A program made the position numbers and the translations under genes. Under the pieces are notes generated by a model. That model searched no databases. It worked only from the letters and a program-made list of their open reading frames with translations, and was not told the DNA's origin. A stretch of DNA of 64,000 nucleotides from Streptomyces curacoi (GTDB taxonomy: Bacteria; Actinomycetota; Actinomycetes; Streptomycetales; Streptomycetaceae), in NCBI RefSeq assembly GCF_001513975.1, contig NZ_KQ947995.1, forward strand, positions 1-64,000, read 5' to 3'. This document shows, piece after piece, positions 7,844 to 16,661 of the stretch (position 1 is the stretch's first letter; each line of letters begins with the position of its first letter).

Positions 7844-9916
7844 ATGTCCGGGGACAGTGCCGCTGCGGCCCCCGGTCGGACCGGGGCCCGTCCGGAGCGG
7901 CCTGTCGGCCGGAAGCGGGCGGGCTCCCGCTGGGGACGGTTCCTCGAGGGCGGGCTGCTGCAGGGCGGAGTCCAGGGCAGCCCGGTTCTCCGCCTGGTCC
8001 TGCGCTGGGTGCGCCGGCCGTTGCTGCCCGTCATGCGGCTGTGGCGGCGCAACATCCAGCTCAGGGTCGTCGTCACGACGCTGGTGATGTCGCTCGGCGT
8101 CGTGCTCCTGCTGGGCTTCGTCGTCATCGGGCAGGTGCGCAACGGCCTGCTGGACGCCAAGGTGAAGGCCTCGCAGAGTCAGGCCACCGGCGGGTTCTCG
8201 GTGGCCAAGCAGCGGGCCGACCAGGCGGCCGCCGGGACCGCCGACGACGGTGCGACGGGGGACGAGCGTTCCGAGCAGAACGTCATCCCGTGGATGAGTG
8301 ACCTCGTCTCCTCGCTCTCCAGCGGTGGGCAGGGTGCCTTCGAGGTGGTGACGCTTCCCGCCTCCACGGGCGATGACACCAGTGGGCGTGGGCGGCGGGC
8401 CTCCGGCGGTGTGGACCCGACGGCGAGCGTGCCCGAGGCCCTGCGTGAGCGGATCGGTGGCTCCACGGGGGCGTTCCAGAGCTATACCCGCATCGTCTAC
8501 CAGCCCAGCGAGCACAAGGAGTCCCAGCCGGCGCTGGTCATCGGCAAGCAGGTCAGCGACCCCAACGGCGACCTGTACCAGCTCTACTACCTCTTCCCGC
8601 TCACCCAGGAGGAGAAGTCGCTGAGCCTGGTCAAGGGGACGCTCGCCACCGCCGGGCTCTTCGTCGTCGTACTGCTCGGGGCCATCGCCTGGCTCGTGGT
8701 GCGCCAGGTCGTCACGCCGGTGCGGATGGCGGCGGGGATCGCCGAACGGCTGTCGGCGGGGCGCTTGCAGGAGCGGATGAAGGTCACCGGCGAGGACGAC
8801 ATCGCGCGGCTCGGGGAGGCCTTCAACAAGATGGCGCAGAACCTCCAGCTGAAGATCCAGCAGCTGGAGGACCTGTCGCGGATGCAGCGGCGGTTCGTGT
8901 CGGACGTGTCGCACGAGTTGCGGACGCCGCTGACGACCGTACGCATGGCCGCCGACGTCATCCATGAGGCGCGGGAGGACTTCGACCCGGTCACCGCGCG
9001 GTCGGCGGAGCTGCTCGCCGACCAGCTGGACCGGTTCGAGTCGCTGCTCGCCGACCTGCTGGAGATCAGCCGGTTCGACGCGGGCGCGGCGGCGCTGGAG
9101 GCGGAGCCGATCGACCTCAGGGAGGTCGTGCGGCGTGTGGTCAGCGGGGCCGAGCCGCTCGCCGAGCGCAAGGGCACACAAATACGCGTGGTCGGCGACC
9201 AGCAGCCCATCGTCGCCGAGGCCGACGCCCGGCGCGTCGAGCGCGTGCTGCGCAACCTCGTCGTCAACGCCGTCGAGCACGGTGAGGGCAGGGACGTCGT
9301 CGTGAAGCTCGCCGCGGCGGGCGGGGCGGTCGCGGTCGCGGTGCGCGACTACGGTGTCGGGCTCAAGCCCGGCGAGGCGACCCGTGTCTTCAGCCGCTTC
9401 TGGCGGGCCGACCCGGCACGCGCGCGTACCACCGGCGGTACGGGTCTGGGTCTGTCCATCGCCTTGGAGGACGCGCGACTGCACGGCGGCTGGCTGCAGG
9501 CGTGGGGCGAACCGGGTGGCGGTTCGCAGTTCCGGCTGACGCTGCCGCGCACGGCGGACGAGCCGCTGCGGGGCTCGCCGATACCGCTGGAGCCCAAGGA
9601 CTCGCGACGCAATCGTGGACTCGATGACGCCGGTCTGCCGTGCGGCGGCGGTGAGAGGGCCGCGACGGTGCCGTCCCAGTCCACGGGTGACCAGGTGCCT
9701 TCGATGCAGTCGAGGGATCCGTTCGCCACGCGGCTGGCCGCGGTCACGCCCAAGGCCGATCCGACGGCCCTGCCCGGCAACGGCGCGCGTGTGGTCCCCC
9801 GGCCCGCCTCGGGCGCGCGGCAGGACGACACGCCCGCCGCGGAAGAGCCGTCGGGCGAGCAGGCCGGGCAGGCCGAGGAGTCGAACAAGCAGGGGGAGGC
9901 ATTTCGTGGGCGCTGA
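7844..9916 (+). CDS. mtrB: Sensor histidine kinase MtrB
   Basis: A 690-residue membrane histidine kinase paired with MtrA. Residues 1 to about 65 are a basic cytoplasmic N-terminus. The first helix (VVVTTLVMSLGVVLLLGFVV) is followed by an extracytoplasmic sensor of about 180 residues and a second helix (LFVVVLLGAIAWLVV), then a HAMP domain. The H-box FVSDVSHELRTPLT carries the phosphorylated His357. The N-box is VLRNLVVNAVEHG, and the G-boxes are RDYGVGLKPG and GGTGLGLSIA. The last 110 or so residues form a disordered Pro/Ala-rich tail. The start ATG at 7844 lies one base after the mtrA stop, and its end overlaps lpqB by 11 bp. The three genes therefore form one operon. Confidence 0.97.
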   Translation: MSGDSAAAAPGRTGARPERPVGRKRAGSRWGRFLEGGLLQGGVQGSPVLRLVLRWVRRPLLPVMRLWRRNIQLRVVVTTLVMSLGVVLLLGFVVIGQVRNGLLDAKVKASQSQATGGFSVAKQRADQAAAGTADDGATGDERSEQNVIPWMSDLVSSLSSGGQGAFEVVTLPASTGDDTSGRGRRASGGVDPTASVPEALRERIGGSTGAFQSYTRIVYQPSEHKESQPALVIGKQVSDPNGDLYQLYYLFPLTQEEKSLSLVKGTLATAGLFVVVLLGAIAWLVVRQVVTPVRMAAGIAERLSAGRLQERMKVTGEDDIARLGEAFNKMAQNLQLKIQQLEDLSRMQRRFVSDVSHELRTPLTTVRMAADVIHEAREDFDPVTARSAELLADQLDRFESLLADLLEISRFDAGAAALEAEPIDLREVVRRVVSGAEPLAERKGTQIRVVGDQQPIVAEADARRVERVLRNLVVNAVEHGEGRDVVVKLAAAGGAVAVAVRDYGVGLKPGEATRVFSRFWRADPARARTTGGTGLGLSIALEDARLHGGWLQAWGEPGGGSQFRLTLPRTADEPLRGSPIPLEPKDSRRNRGLDDAGLPCGGGERAATVPSQSTGDQVPSMQSRDPFATRLAAVTPKADPTALPGNGARVVPRPASGARQDDTPAAEEPSGEQAGQAEESNKQGEAFRGR

Positions 9917-11741
9917 GCGCGAAGGGGGCGCCCGGCGCGGGCCGGGGCGCGCGGTGGCGTACGCCGCCTGTGGCGTCGTACTGCTGGCGGGGTGTGCCTC
10001 GATGCCTGACAGTGGCGATCTGCGGGGCGTCGAGTCCACGCCGCGCCAGGACACTCAGGTGCGGGTTTTCGCCATGCCGCCGCATGAGGACGCTTCGTCC
10101 TCGGAGATCGTGTCGGGCTTCCTGGAGGCACTGACCAGCGACGATCCGAACTACGAGATAGCGCGCAAGTACCTGACCACGGAGGCGTCGGCCAAGTGGC
10201 GGCCCTTGCTGTCCACGACGGTGCTCGCCGACGGACCGGGCGCCGAGCCCGACCGGGTGGGGGGCCGGGAGGAGAGCGACAACCTCTCGTACACGCTGAC
10301 CGGTACCAAGGTCGCCACGGTCGACGCGCAGCAGTCGTACTCGCCGGCCAGCGGGGACTACAGCGAGACGATGCACCTCACCCGGGACAAGAAGACCAGG
10401 CAGTGGCGCATCGACGTGCCGCCGCGCGGCGTCGTCATGGGCAAGTCGGACTTCCAGCGCAACTACATGTCCGTCGACAAGTACTACTTCGCCACGAACA
10501 CCACACTCGGGACCTCCCCGCACACCGCGGCCGTCGCCGATCCCGTCTATGTGCGCAGGAACGTGGATCCCCTGACGGAGATGGTGCGCTCCCTGCTCAA
10601 GGGGCCCACCAGCTGGCTCGACCGGGCGGTCAGATCGAGCTTCCCCACTGGTACGGCGCTGAAGAAGGACGACTCGTTGACGCCGGACGATCAGAACAGG
10701 CTGACCGTGCCGTTGAACGACAAGGCGGCCCGGGTCGGGCCGGTCAAGTGCAACGAGATGGCGGCCCAGCTCCTGTTCACCCTGCAGAACCTCACCCCCA
10801 CGGTGGACGAGGTCGCTCTGCGGGCGGGCGGCAGGCAGTTGTGCGCGCTCACCGAGGCGGGGGCGGAGGACGTCGCCGCGCGCGGCTCGGTGCAGGGCGC
10901 CGAGCATCTGTACTTCCTCGACGACAAGCACCGGCTCGTACGGCTGGCGGCCGCCATCAACGACACGAAGCCCGATCCCGTGCCGGGTGCCCTCGGCGAG
11001 GGTGAGAGGGAGCTGCATTCGGTGGCCGTGTCGCGGGATGAGGACATGGCTGCCGGGGTCGGCACCGACGGCAAGGAGCTGTACGTCGGCGCGCTGGTGG
11101 CCGGCGGTCCACTCGGGGACCCCGAACTGACCAGCGCCGGCCGGACCCCGGAGGAGCGGCTGTCGGCGCCCAGCTGGGACGCCCAGGGCGACCTGTGGGT
11201 GGCCGACCGTGATCCCCGCAACCCTCGGTTGCTGCTGCTGAAGGAGGGCGTCGGCGACCCGCTGGTGGTGAAGACGCCGGGGTTGCAGGGCCGCATCGAG
11301 TCCGTGCGGGTGGCCGCCGACGGGGTGCGGATCGCGCTCGTGGTGAAGCAGGGCGACAAGTCCTCGCTGCTCATCGGGCGGATCGAACGGAGCGAGGACG
11401 GCAAGGCGGAGGAACGTTCGGTCGTCTCGGTGCACGAACTGCGCTCCGCGACGCCTGAGTTGGAGGAGGTCACGGCCATGTCGTGGGCCGGTGACAGCCG
11501 GCTCGTGGTGGTCGGGCGTGAGCAGGGCGGCGTGCAGACGATGCGGTATGTGCAGGTCGACGGCTCCACACCGGAGGGACCGGCGCCCGCGGCCCTGAGC
11601 GGGGTCAAGGAGATCACCGCGTCCGAGGACGTGGGGCTGCCGCTGGTCGGCTACTCGGAGGACGGGATCGTACGGCTGTCGCCCGGGGCGCAGTGGCAGA
11701 AGGTGGTGACGGACGGCACGGCGCCGGTCTATCCGGGGTGA
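9906..11741 (+). CDS. lpqB: Lipoprotein LpqB (MtrAB accessory)
   Basis: A 611-residue lipoprotein. The GTG start at 9906 gives a short signal peptide ending in the lipobox LLAGC, with Cys30 as the lipidated residue. A GerMN-type domain occupies about residues 190-320, and a C-terminal beta-propeller-like LpqB domain follows. In actinobacteria LpqB interacts with the extracytoplasmic sensor of MtrB and modulates MtrA phosphorylation. The start overlaps the mtrB stop, which indicates coupling. The frame is open far upstream inside mtrB, but only the 9906 start places a signal peptide and lipobox correctly. Confidence 0.95.
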   Translation: MGAEREGGARRGPGRAVAYAACGVVLLAGCASMPDSGDLRGVESTPRQDTQVRVFAMPPHEDASSSEIVSGFLEALTSDDPNYEIARKYLTTEASAKWRPLLSTTVLADGPGAEPDRVGGREESDNLSYTLTGTKVATVDAQQSYSPASGDYSETMHLTRDKKTRQWRIDVPPRGVVMGKSDFQRNYMSVDKYYFATNTTLGTSPHTAAVADPVYVRRNVDPLTEMVRSLLKGPTSWLDRAVRSSFPTGTALKKDDSLTPDDQNRLTVPLNDKAARVGPVKCNEMAAQLLFTLQNLTPTVDEVALRAGGRQLCALTEAGAEDVAARGSVQGAEHLYFLDDKHRLVRLAAAINDTKPDPVPGALGEGERELHSVAVSRDEDMAAGVGTDGKELYVGALVAGGPLGDPELTSAGRTPEERLSAPSWDAQGDLWVADRDPRNPRLLLLKEGVGDPLVVKTPGLQGRIESVRVAADGVRIALVVKQGDKSSLLIGRIERSEDGKAEERSVVSVHELRSATPELEEVTAMSWAGDSRLVVVGREQGGVQTMRYVQVDGSTPEGPAPAALSGVKEITASEDVGLPLVGYSEDGIVRLSPGAQWQKVVTDGTAPVYPG

Positions 11742-12043
11742 GCCTGTCCGGGGCGGGCCGTTGAGGTTCGAGGACTGAGAGTGGGCGGCCGCTTCCTGGC
11801 TGGGGGAGACTCCGGCTGGGGGCGGTCGCTGTCTGTTTGGGGCCTCTTTGGGGCCTCTGTGGGTTCTGTGGTCCTCTGGGGGCTCCGTGGCCTCTGTGGG
11901 GTCTCTGTGAGGCCTTTTTTTGGGATGGGACTCGGGGTGCCGGCCCCGGGGCGGAAAGGACGTCCGCGCAGGGGCCGGAGTTTTCCACAGGGCGTTATCC
12001 ACAGGGGTGGTCCGTCGGCGCGGGCCTTGGCACAGTGGTGGGC
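11742..12043. other. Non-coding gap with G/T-rich low-complexity DNA
   Basis: No supported gene lies in this 302-bp gap between lpqB and the comF-like gene. From about 11815 to 11935 the plus strand is an irregular series of GGGGCCTCT, GTGGGTTCTG and CCTCTGTGG blocks ending in a run of seven Ts, unlike the surrounding sequence. The right end holds two DnaA-box-like nonamers, described separately. Confidence 0.6.
11981..12003 (+). promoter_or_regulatory. Pair of DnaA-box-like nonamers
   Basis: TTTTCCACA (11981-11989) and TTATCCACA (11995-12003) are direct repeats 14 bp apart. The second equals the classical DnaA-box consensus exactly. They lie 41-63 bp upstream of the comF-like start, where bound DnaA would affect transcription. 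Binding is inferred from sequence only. Confidence 0.5.
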
Positions 12044-13093
12044 ATGCGGGGGTGGTGGCAGGACCTGACCGACCTGGTGCTGCCGGCCGAGTGCGGAGGC
12101 TGCGGGAGGCCTCGCACGGTGCTCTGCCCGGGGTGCCGTGCCGTCCTGAGCGGGACCGCACCGAGCCGGGTGCGGCCGGTGCCTCAGCCGCCGGGGCTGC
12201 CAGAGGTGCACGCGGCGGCCCGGTATGCGGACGAGGTGCGGGCGGTGCTGCTGGCCCACAAGGAACGCGGCGCGCTTGCGCTCACGGCGCCACTCGGGAC
12301 GGCTCTGGCGGGGGCCGTGCGGGCGGGGCTTCGGGAGGCCGGTGCGCAGGGCGGTGGGGCGTCCGGGCGGGCTGTGCGGCCCCGGGGGTACCGGGTGTCG
12401 GCCGACGGGTCGGGGCCGCGGTTCTGGGGCGTCGGTGCGCCTGTGCTGCTCGTACCCGTTCCGTCCGCGCGTGGGGCGGTGCGGGCACGGGGGCACGATC
12501 CGGCCCGGCGGATCGCGCTCGCGGCCGCGGGTGAACTGCGGCGGGGCGGTACGCCGGCGCGTGTGCTCGCCGTGCTGCGGCAGCGGCGGGCGGTGGCCGA
12601 TCAGTCGGGGCTCAACTCCCGGCAGCGGCTCGACAATCTCGCGGACGCGCTGACCGTGGCTCCCGGCGGGGCCCGGCTGCTCGCCGGCGGTCCGGTCGTG
12701 CTCGTCGACGACCTGATGACGACGGGCGCGTCCCTGGCGGAGGCGGCGCGGGCGGTGCGAGCGGCCTTGGCGGCGGGGGCGGGACCCTGCAGCCCGGCGG
12801 GTGAGGGTCCCCACAGGGCGGTGCAGTCAGCGGTGTACGGCAGAACGGTCGGGGAGGTGGACGCGTATGGATGGGTGACTGCGGAGTCCGGTGCGGGTGG
12901 TGACGGGACAACCGCTGTGTACCTGACGGGAAGTCGGGAAAGCACAGGGGAACGGAGGGCTGGATCGAGGGAGGGAGTCGTGCGGCGGACGCGTGAGGTG
13001 CCGGGAATCGGGGGCGCCGGACCAGCTGGTGACGTGGTCTGCGCGGCGGTGGTCGCTGCGTCGCCGGATTCTTTCGAAATAAACCGGAACTGA
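12044..13093 (+). CDS. ComF-family phosphoribosyltransferase with internal insertion
   Basis: A 349-residue protein. An N-terminal zinc-finger-like pattern has Cys17, Cys20, Cys28 and Cys31 (CGGC and CPGC). The phosphoribosyltransferase core includes the PRPP motif VVLVDDLMTTGAS at about residues 219-231. The protein ends with AAVVAASPDSFEINRN, which should follow the PRPP motif closely. Here about 85 Gly/Arg-rich residues (about 245-328) separate the two, and no domain is recognised in the insert. ComF proteins are linked to DNA uptake in competent bacteria, but their role in Streptomyces is unclear. The ATG at 12044 was chosen because it opens directly into the family N-terminus. Confidence 0.88.
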   Translation: MRGWWQDLTDLVLPAECGGCGRPRTVLCPGCRAVLSGTAPSRVRPVPQPPGLPEVHAAARYADEVRAVLLAHKERGALALTAPLGTALAGAVRAGLREAGAQGGGASGRAVRPRGYRVSADGSGPRFWGVGAPVLLVPVPSARGAVRARGHDPARRIALAAAGELRRGGTPARVLAVLRQRRAVADQSGLNSRQRLDNLADALTVAPGGARLLAGGPVVLVDDLMTTGASLAEAARAVRAALAAGAGPCSPAGEGPHRAVQSAVYGRTVGEVDAYGWVTAESGAGGDGTTAVYLTGSRESTGERRAGSREGVVRRTREVPGIGGAGPAGDVVCAAVVAASPDSFEINRN

Positions 13094-13408
13094 CTGCGAA
13101 CTTGCATCGTTGCAGGTAACGAGAGGGGCAATTCACCGGAACGGAGGTACGCCGCAGTAGAGGGTGACGACATCCGTCCGGGCGAGATATGTTCGGTTGT
13201 GAGGGAAAGGCGCAGGCCAGCCCTCTCATATCCGAATGCCGTGCTGCGGGTTTTCGGCAATCACCCGCGGCGATGGGGTGGAGATCTTGCCCATGGGGGA
13301 GGAGGAGGTGGAAGTCACCGAGTCCGAGGTTCCGGGGTTCACCGGAGCCTGGTGCAAAAGGGAGATGCTCCGCCGATGGAGCGGAGCGATCCGGGAACGG
13401 AGTTCTGC
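13094..13408. promoter_or_regulatory. Leader region upstream of hpf
   Basis: This 315-bp gap should contain the hpf promoter. No clear terminator for the comF-like gene or consensus promoter could be picked out. The stretch 13376-13408 may be coding if hpf starts at the upstream ATG. Confidence 0.35.
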
Positions 13409-14101
13409 GTGGACATCGTCGTCAAGGGCCGCAAGACCGAGGTGCCCGAGCGGTTCCGCAAGCACGTGGCCGAGAAGCTGAAGCTGGAGAAGATCCAGAG
13501 GCTCGATGCCAAGGTGATCAGCCTCGACGTCGAGGTGTCCAAGGAGCCCAACCCCCGACAGGCCGACCGCAGTGATCGAGTGGAGATCACGCTCCGCTCC
13601 CGCGGTCCGGTGATCCGGGCGGAGGCAGCGGCCAGCGATCCGTATGCGGCGCTCGACCTCGCGGCGGAGAAGCTGGATGCCCGGCTGCGCAAGCAGCACG
13701 ACAAGCGTTTCTCGCGCCGAGGCGCACGCCGAATCTCGGCGGCCGAGGTCCCCGACCACGTTCCGGGCGCGGCGACGCTCAATGGCAACGGGCACACCTT
13801 CCAGGAAGAAGAGCCGGAGGGAATTCCCACCAAGAAGATCGGCTCGCTGGAAGTGAAGGGCGAAGGACCCCTCGTCGTCCGCGAGAAGACGCATGTCGCC
13901 TCCCCGATGACTCTCGACCAGGCCCTCTACGAGATGGAGCTGGTCGGGCACGACTTCTACCTGTTCATCGACTCCGAGACCAAGGAACCGAGTGTCGTCT
14001 ACCGGCGGCACGCCTACGACTACGGCGTCATCCACCTCAGCACGGACCCGATGGTCGCCCAGGCGCAGGCTCCCGCGGCTGGTGGCACGCTGGGCGGCTG
14101 A
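13409..14101 (+). CDS. hpf: Ribosome hibernation promoting factor, long form
   Basis: A 230-residue long-form HPF (S30AE/YfiA family). It binds the small ribosomal subunit and promotes ribosome dimerisation and dormancy in non-growing cells. The N-terminal S30AE domain (VDIVVKGRKTEVPERFRKHV through about residue 105) is joined by a Gly/Glu-rich linker to the C-terminal dimerisation domain (about 170-225), which contains EMELVGHDFYLFIDSET and DYGVIHLS. The GTG at 13409 has GGAG 7-10 bases upstream and begins at the conserved first strand. An in-frame ATG at 13376, with its own GGGAG, is an alternative that would add 11 residues. The gene appears monocistronic and ends in a strong hairpin. Confidence 0.94.
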   Translation: MDIVVKGRKTEVPERFRKHVAEKLKLEKIQRLDAKVISLDVEVSKEPNPRQADRSDRVEITLRSRGPVIRAEAAASDPYAALDLAAEKLDARLRKQHDKRFSRRGARRISAAEVPDHVPGAATLNGNGHTFQEEEPEGIPTKKIGSLEVKGEGPLVVREKTHVASPMTLDQALYEMELVGHDFYLFIDSETKEPSVVYRRHAYDYGVIHLSTDPMVAQAQAPAAGGTLGG

Positions 14102-14122
14102 CCAACCCGGCTGACAGCTGAG

Positions 14123-14163
14123 CCGGTGCCCCTGGAGCGCGTGTGCGCCCCCAGGGGCACCGG
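14123..14163. terminator. Hairpin terminator after hpf
   Basis: A perfect 13-bp stem (CCGGTGCCCCTGG with its complement) encloses a 15-base loop, 21 bp after the hpf stop. There is no T-run, as is common for Streptomyces terminators. Confidence 0.8.
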
Positions 14164-14302
14164 TGTGCGACCACTTCGCGCCCTGCACGTCACCGCGGTG
14201 TCAGCCGGGCATGAAATCATGGCCGCACCGGCCCAACCGGTGGGCCGCTGCCTTGGGTTGGCGACGGCAGATGACCAGCCACAGCCTTCAGGGGGAGGAA
14301 CG

Positions 14303-15049
14303 ATGGCGGACAGCTTCGGACCGATGCGGGACGAGGATGCCGACGGCGATGTCGTCGGCATGGGCCCTGACGCGGGCTCTCCACGCAAGGAGCCGATCAG
14401 AGTCCTCGTCGTCGACGACCACGCCCTGTTCCGCCGTGGACTGGAGATCGTGCTCGCCGCCGAGGAGGACATCCAGGTGGTGGGCGAGGCGGGCGACGGC
14501 GCGGAGGCTGTCGACAAGGCCGCTGACCTGCTGCCGGACATCGTCCTGATGGACGTACGCATGCCCAAGCGGGGCGGGATCGAGGCCTGCACCTCCATCA
14601 AGGAGGTGGCCCCCAGCGCGAAGATCATCATGCTGACGATCAGCGACGAGGAGGCCGACCTCTACGACGCGATCAAGGCGGGTGCGACCGGGTATCTCCT
14701 CAAGGAGATCTCTACTGACGAGGTGGCCACCGCCATCCGCGCGGTGGCCGACGGTCAGTCGCAGATCAGCCCGTCGATGGCGTCGAAGCTGCTGACCGAG
14801 TTCAAGTCGATGATCCAGCGGACGGACGAGCGCCGGCTGGTGCCCGCGCCGCGGCTGACGGACCGTGAGCTGGAGGTCCTCAAGCTCGTCGCCACGGGGA
14901 TGAACAACCGCGATATCGCCAAGGAGTTGTTCATCTCCGAGAACACCGTGAAGAACCATGTGCGCAACATCCTGGAGAAGCTGCAGCTGCACTCCAGGAT
15001 GGAGGCCGTGGTGTATGCGATGCGGGAGAAGATCCTGGAGATTCGCTGA
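14303..15049 (+). CDS. NarL/FixJ-family response regulator
   Basis: A 248-residue regulator. An acidic N-terminal extension of about 30 residues precedes the receiver domain (RVLVVDDHALFRRGLE), whose phospho-acceptor is Asp84 in DIVLMDVRMPK. The C-terminal LuxR-type helix-turn-helix is LTDRELEVLKLVATGMNNRD followed by KELFISENTVKNHVRNIL. The ATG at 14303 follows GGGGGAGGAA at ideal spacing. No histidine kinase gene is adjacent, so this is an orphan regulator in this window. Its partner kinase and target genes cannot be told from the sequence. Confidence 0.93.
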   Translation: MADSFGPMRDEDADGDVVGMGPDAGSPRKEPIRVLVVDDHALFRRGLEIVLAAEEDIQVVGEAGDGAEAVDKAADLLPDIVLMDVRMPKRGGIEACTSIKEVAPSAKIIMLTISDEEADLYDAIKAGATGYLLKEISTDEVATAIRAVADGQSQISPSMASKLLTEFKSMIQRTDERRLVPAPRLTDRELEVLKLVATGMNNRDIAKELFISENTVKNHVRNILEKLQLHSRMEAVVYAMREKILEIR

Positions 15050-15088
15050 GGGACCGGCCGGCCTGACGGTTCTGGGCGGTTCTGCGGG

Positions 15089-16285
15089 TCACGCCAGTAT
15101 GCGGGCGAGCTCCCTGGTGAGCGGCTCGCGCAGGTCGGGTGCGTCGACCCGTTCCACGCGTACGTCCGTGCAGTCCACCCAACCCGCCGCCTCGGCCAGG
15201 GCCTGAGCCACTGCCGGGACCGCCTTCGGGCCGTCCAGAGTGACCTGCTTGGCCACCAGCGTGCGGCCGTCGCGGGCCGGGTCCACGCGGCCGACGAGCC
15301 GGCCGCCGGCCAGGACCGGCATCGCGAAGTAGCCGTAGACCCGCTTCTGCTTGGGGACGTAGGCCTCCAGGCGGTGGGTGAAGCCGAAGATCCGCTCTGT
15401 GCGTGCCCGTTCCCAGATCAGGGAGTCGAACGGGGACAGGAGCGTCGTACGGTGGCGGCCGCGCGGGGGTGTCTCCAGGGCCGCCGGGTCTGCCCAGGCG
15501 GGCTTGCCCCAGCCCTCGACCGTGACCGGGACCAGGCCCGAGTCGGTGATCACCGCGTCCACCTGTTCCCCCTTGAGGCGGTGGTAGTCGGCGATGTCCG
15601 CGCGCGTGCCCACGCCGAGGGACTGGCCGGCCAGGCGGACCAGGCGGCGCAGGCACTCGGTGTCGTCCAGTTCGTCGTGCAGCAGTGGCTCCGGGATGGC
15701 GCGTTCGGCGAGGTCGTAGACGCGCTTCCAACCGCGGCGCTCGACGCAGACCACCTCGCCGTACATCAGGGCGCGCTCGACGGCGACCTTCGAGCCCGAC
15801 CAGTCCCACCACTCGCTGGTCCGCTTCGCGCCGCCCAGTTCGGTTGCGGTGAGGGGGCCTTCCGCGCGGAGTTGCTTGATGACCTCGTCGTAGGCGCCGT
15901 CGGGGAGTTCGTGGTTCCAGTGGGGGCGGTTGCGGTAGGCGCGGCGGCGGAAGGCGAAGTGGGGCCACTCCTCGATGGGGAGGATGCAGGCGGCGTGGGA
16001 CCAGTACTCGAAGGCGTGCGGTTGTGAAGGCGCGTCTGTGGGTGCGGGCGTCCAGTAGGCGTTCTCGACCGTCTTGCGGCTCACTGCGCCGAGGCGGGCG
16101 TAGGGGATGAGCTCGTGGGAGCGGGCCAGGACCGAGATGGTGTCGAGTTGGATCGCGCCGAGGTGACGGAGTATGCCGCGGACGCCGTTGCGGCGGTCTG
16201 GGGCGCCTAGGAAGCCTTGGGCGCGTAGGGCGATGCGGCGGGCCTCGTCTGCCGAGAGTTCGGTGGTGGGGCGCGGGGTTGTCAT
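15089..16285 (-). CDS. YcaQ/AlkZ-like DNA glycosylase (winged-helix, HTH_42)
   Basis: A 398-residue protein of the winged-helix HTH_42 (DUF1006) family, which includes DNA glycosylases of the AlkZ and YcaQ type. Residues 44-58 read AIQLDTISVLARSHE. The Q-L-D triplet (Gln46-Asp48) matches the QxD catalytic motif of the YcaQ-like branch, as opposed to the QxQ of AlkZ. YcaQ-type enzymes unhook interstrand crosslinks and remove bulky alkylated bases. The start ATG at 16285 begins with a short polar segment before the first helix. The protein is convergent with the response regulator gene and no biosynthetic toxin cluster is visible, so a general repair role is more likely than self-resistance. 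Confidence 0.87.
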   Translation of the reverse strand: MTTPRPTTELSADEARRIALRAQGFLGAPDRRNGVRGILRHLGAIQLDTISVLARSHELIPYARLGAVSRKTVENAYWTPAPTDAPSQPHAFEYWSHAACILPIEEWPHFAFRRRAYRNRPHWNHELPDGAYDEVIKQLRAEGPLTATELGGAKRTSEWWDWSGSKVAVERALMYGEVVCVERRGWKRVYDLAERAIPEPLLHDELDDTECLRRLVRLAGQSLGVGTRADIADYHRLKGEQVDAVITDSGLVPVTVEGWGKPAWADPAALETPPRGRHRTTLLSPFDSLIWERARTERIFGFTHRLEAYVPKQKRVYGYFAMPVLAGGRLVGRVDPARDGRTLVAKQVTLDGPKAVPAVAQALAEAAGWVDCTDVRVERVDAPDLREPLTRELARILA

Positions 16286-16661
16286 GGAGTCGGACGATAG
16301 GGGGTGGCACTGACAACGGGGAGTGAGCTGCGGGTTTGTGGGAGGGGGGCGGCCTTGGGGTTTTCTCGCCCCCGCCGCCCCTACCCGTCCCATCCTGAAG
16401 GGGCTCCGCCCCTTCGACCCCGGCCAGGGGGCTGCCGCCCCCTGGACCCCCGCTTCGGCCCTGAACGGGCCTCGTCCTCAAACTCCCCCAAGCTCTTCGA
16501 GCAGGGGGGACCCCCAGACGGGCTGAAATATGCCGGCCGGCGTTGGAAGTGGCCGCCGCTGGGTGTGCCGCCTCTGCGGGTGGGTGGGGGCTGGGGACGG
16601 TGCGGGCTGGGCCTCGGGCGTTCGATGGGCTGGAGGATGTCGGCGGGCCACCGGGGAGGGC
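16286..16661. repeat. Dispersed hairpin element, copy A
   Basis: No gene is present. The main element (16357-16533) contains two perfect hairpins: AAGGGGC/GCCCCTT (16398-16414) and a 9-bp stem CCAGGGGGC/GCCCCCTGG (16424-16445). A short GGCCC/GGGCC stem and a conserved single-stranded tail follow. It is nearly identical to copy B at 31593-31770. Weaker similarity continues to about 16650 through a GCGGGTGGGTGGGGGCTGG block. It sits immediately 3' of the minus-strand acetyltransferase gene, so it probably also acts as its terminator. Confidence 0.8.
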
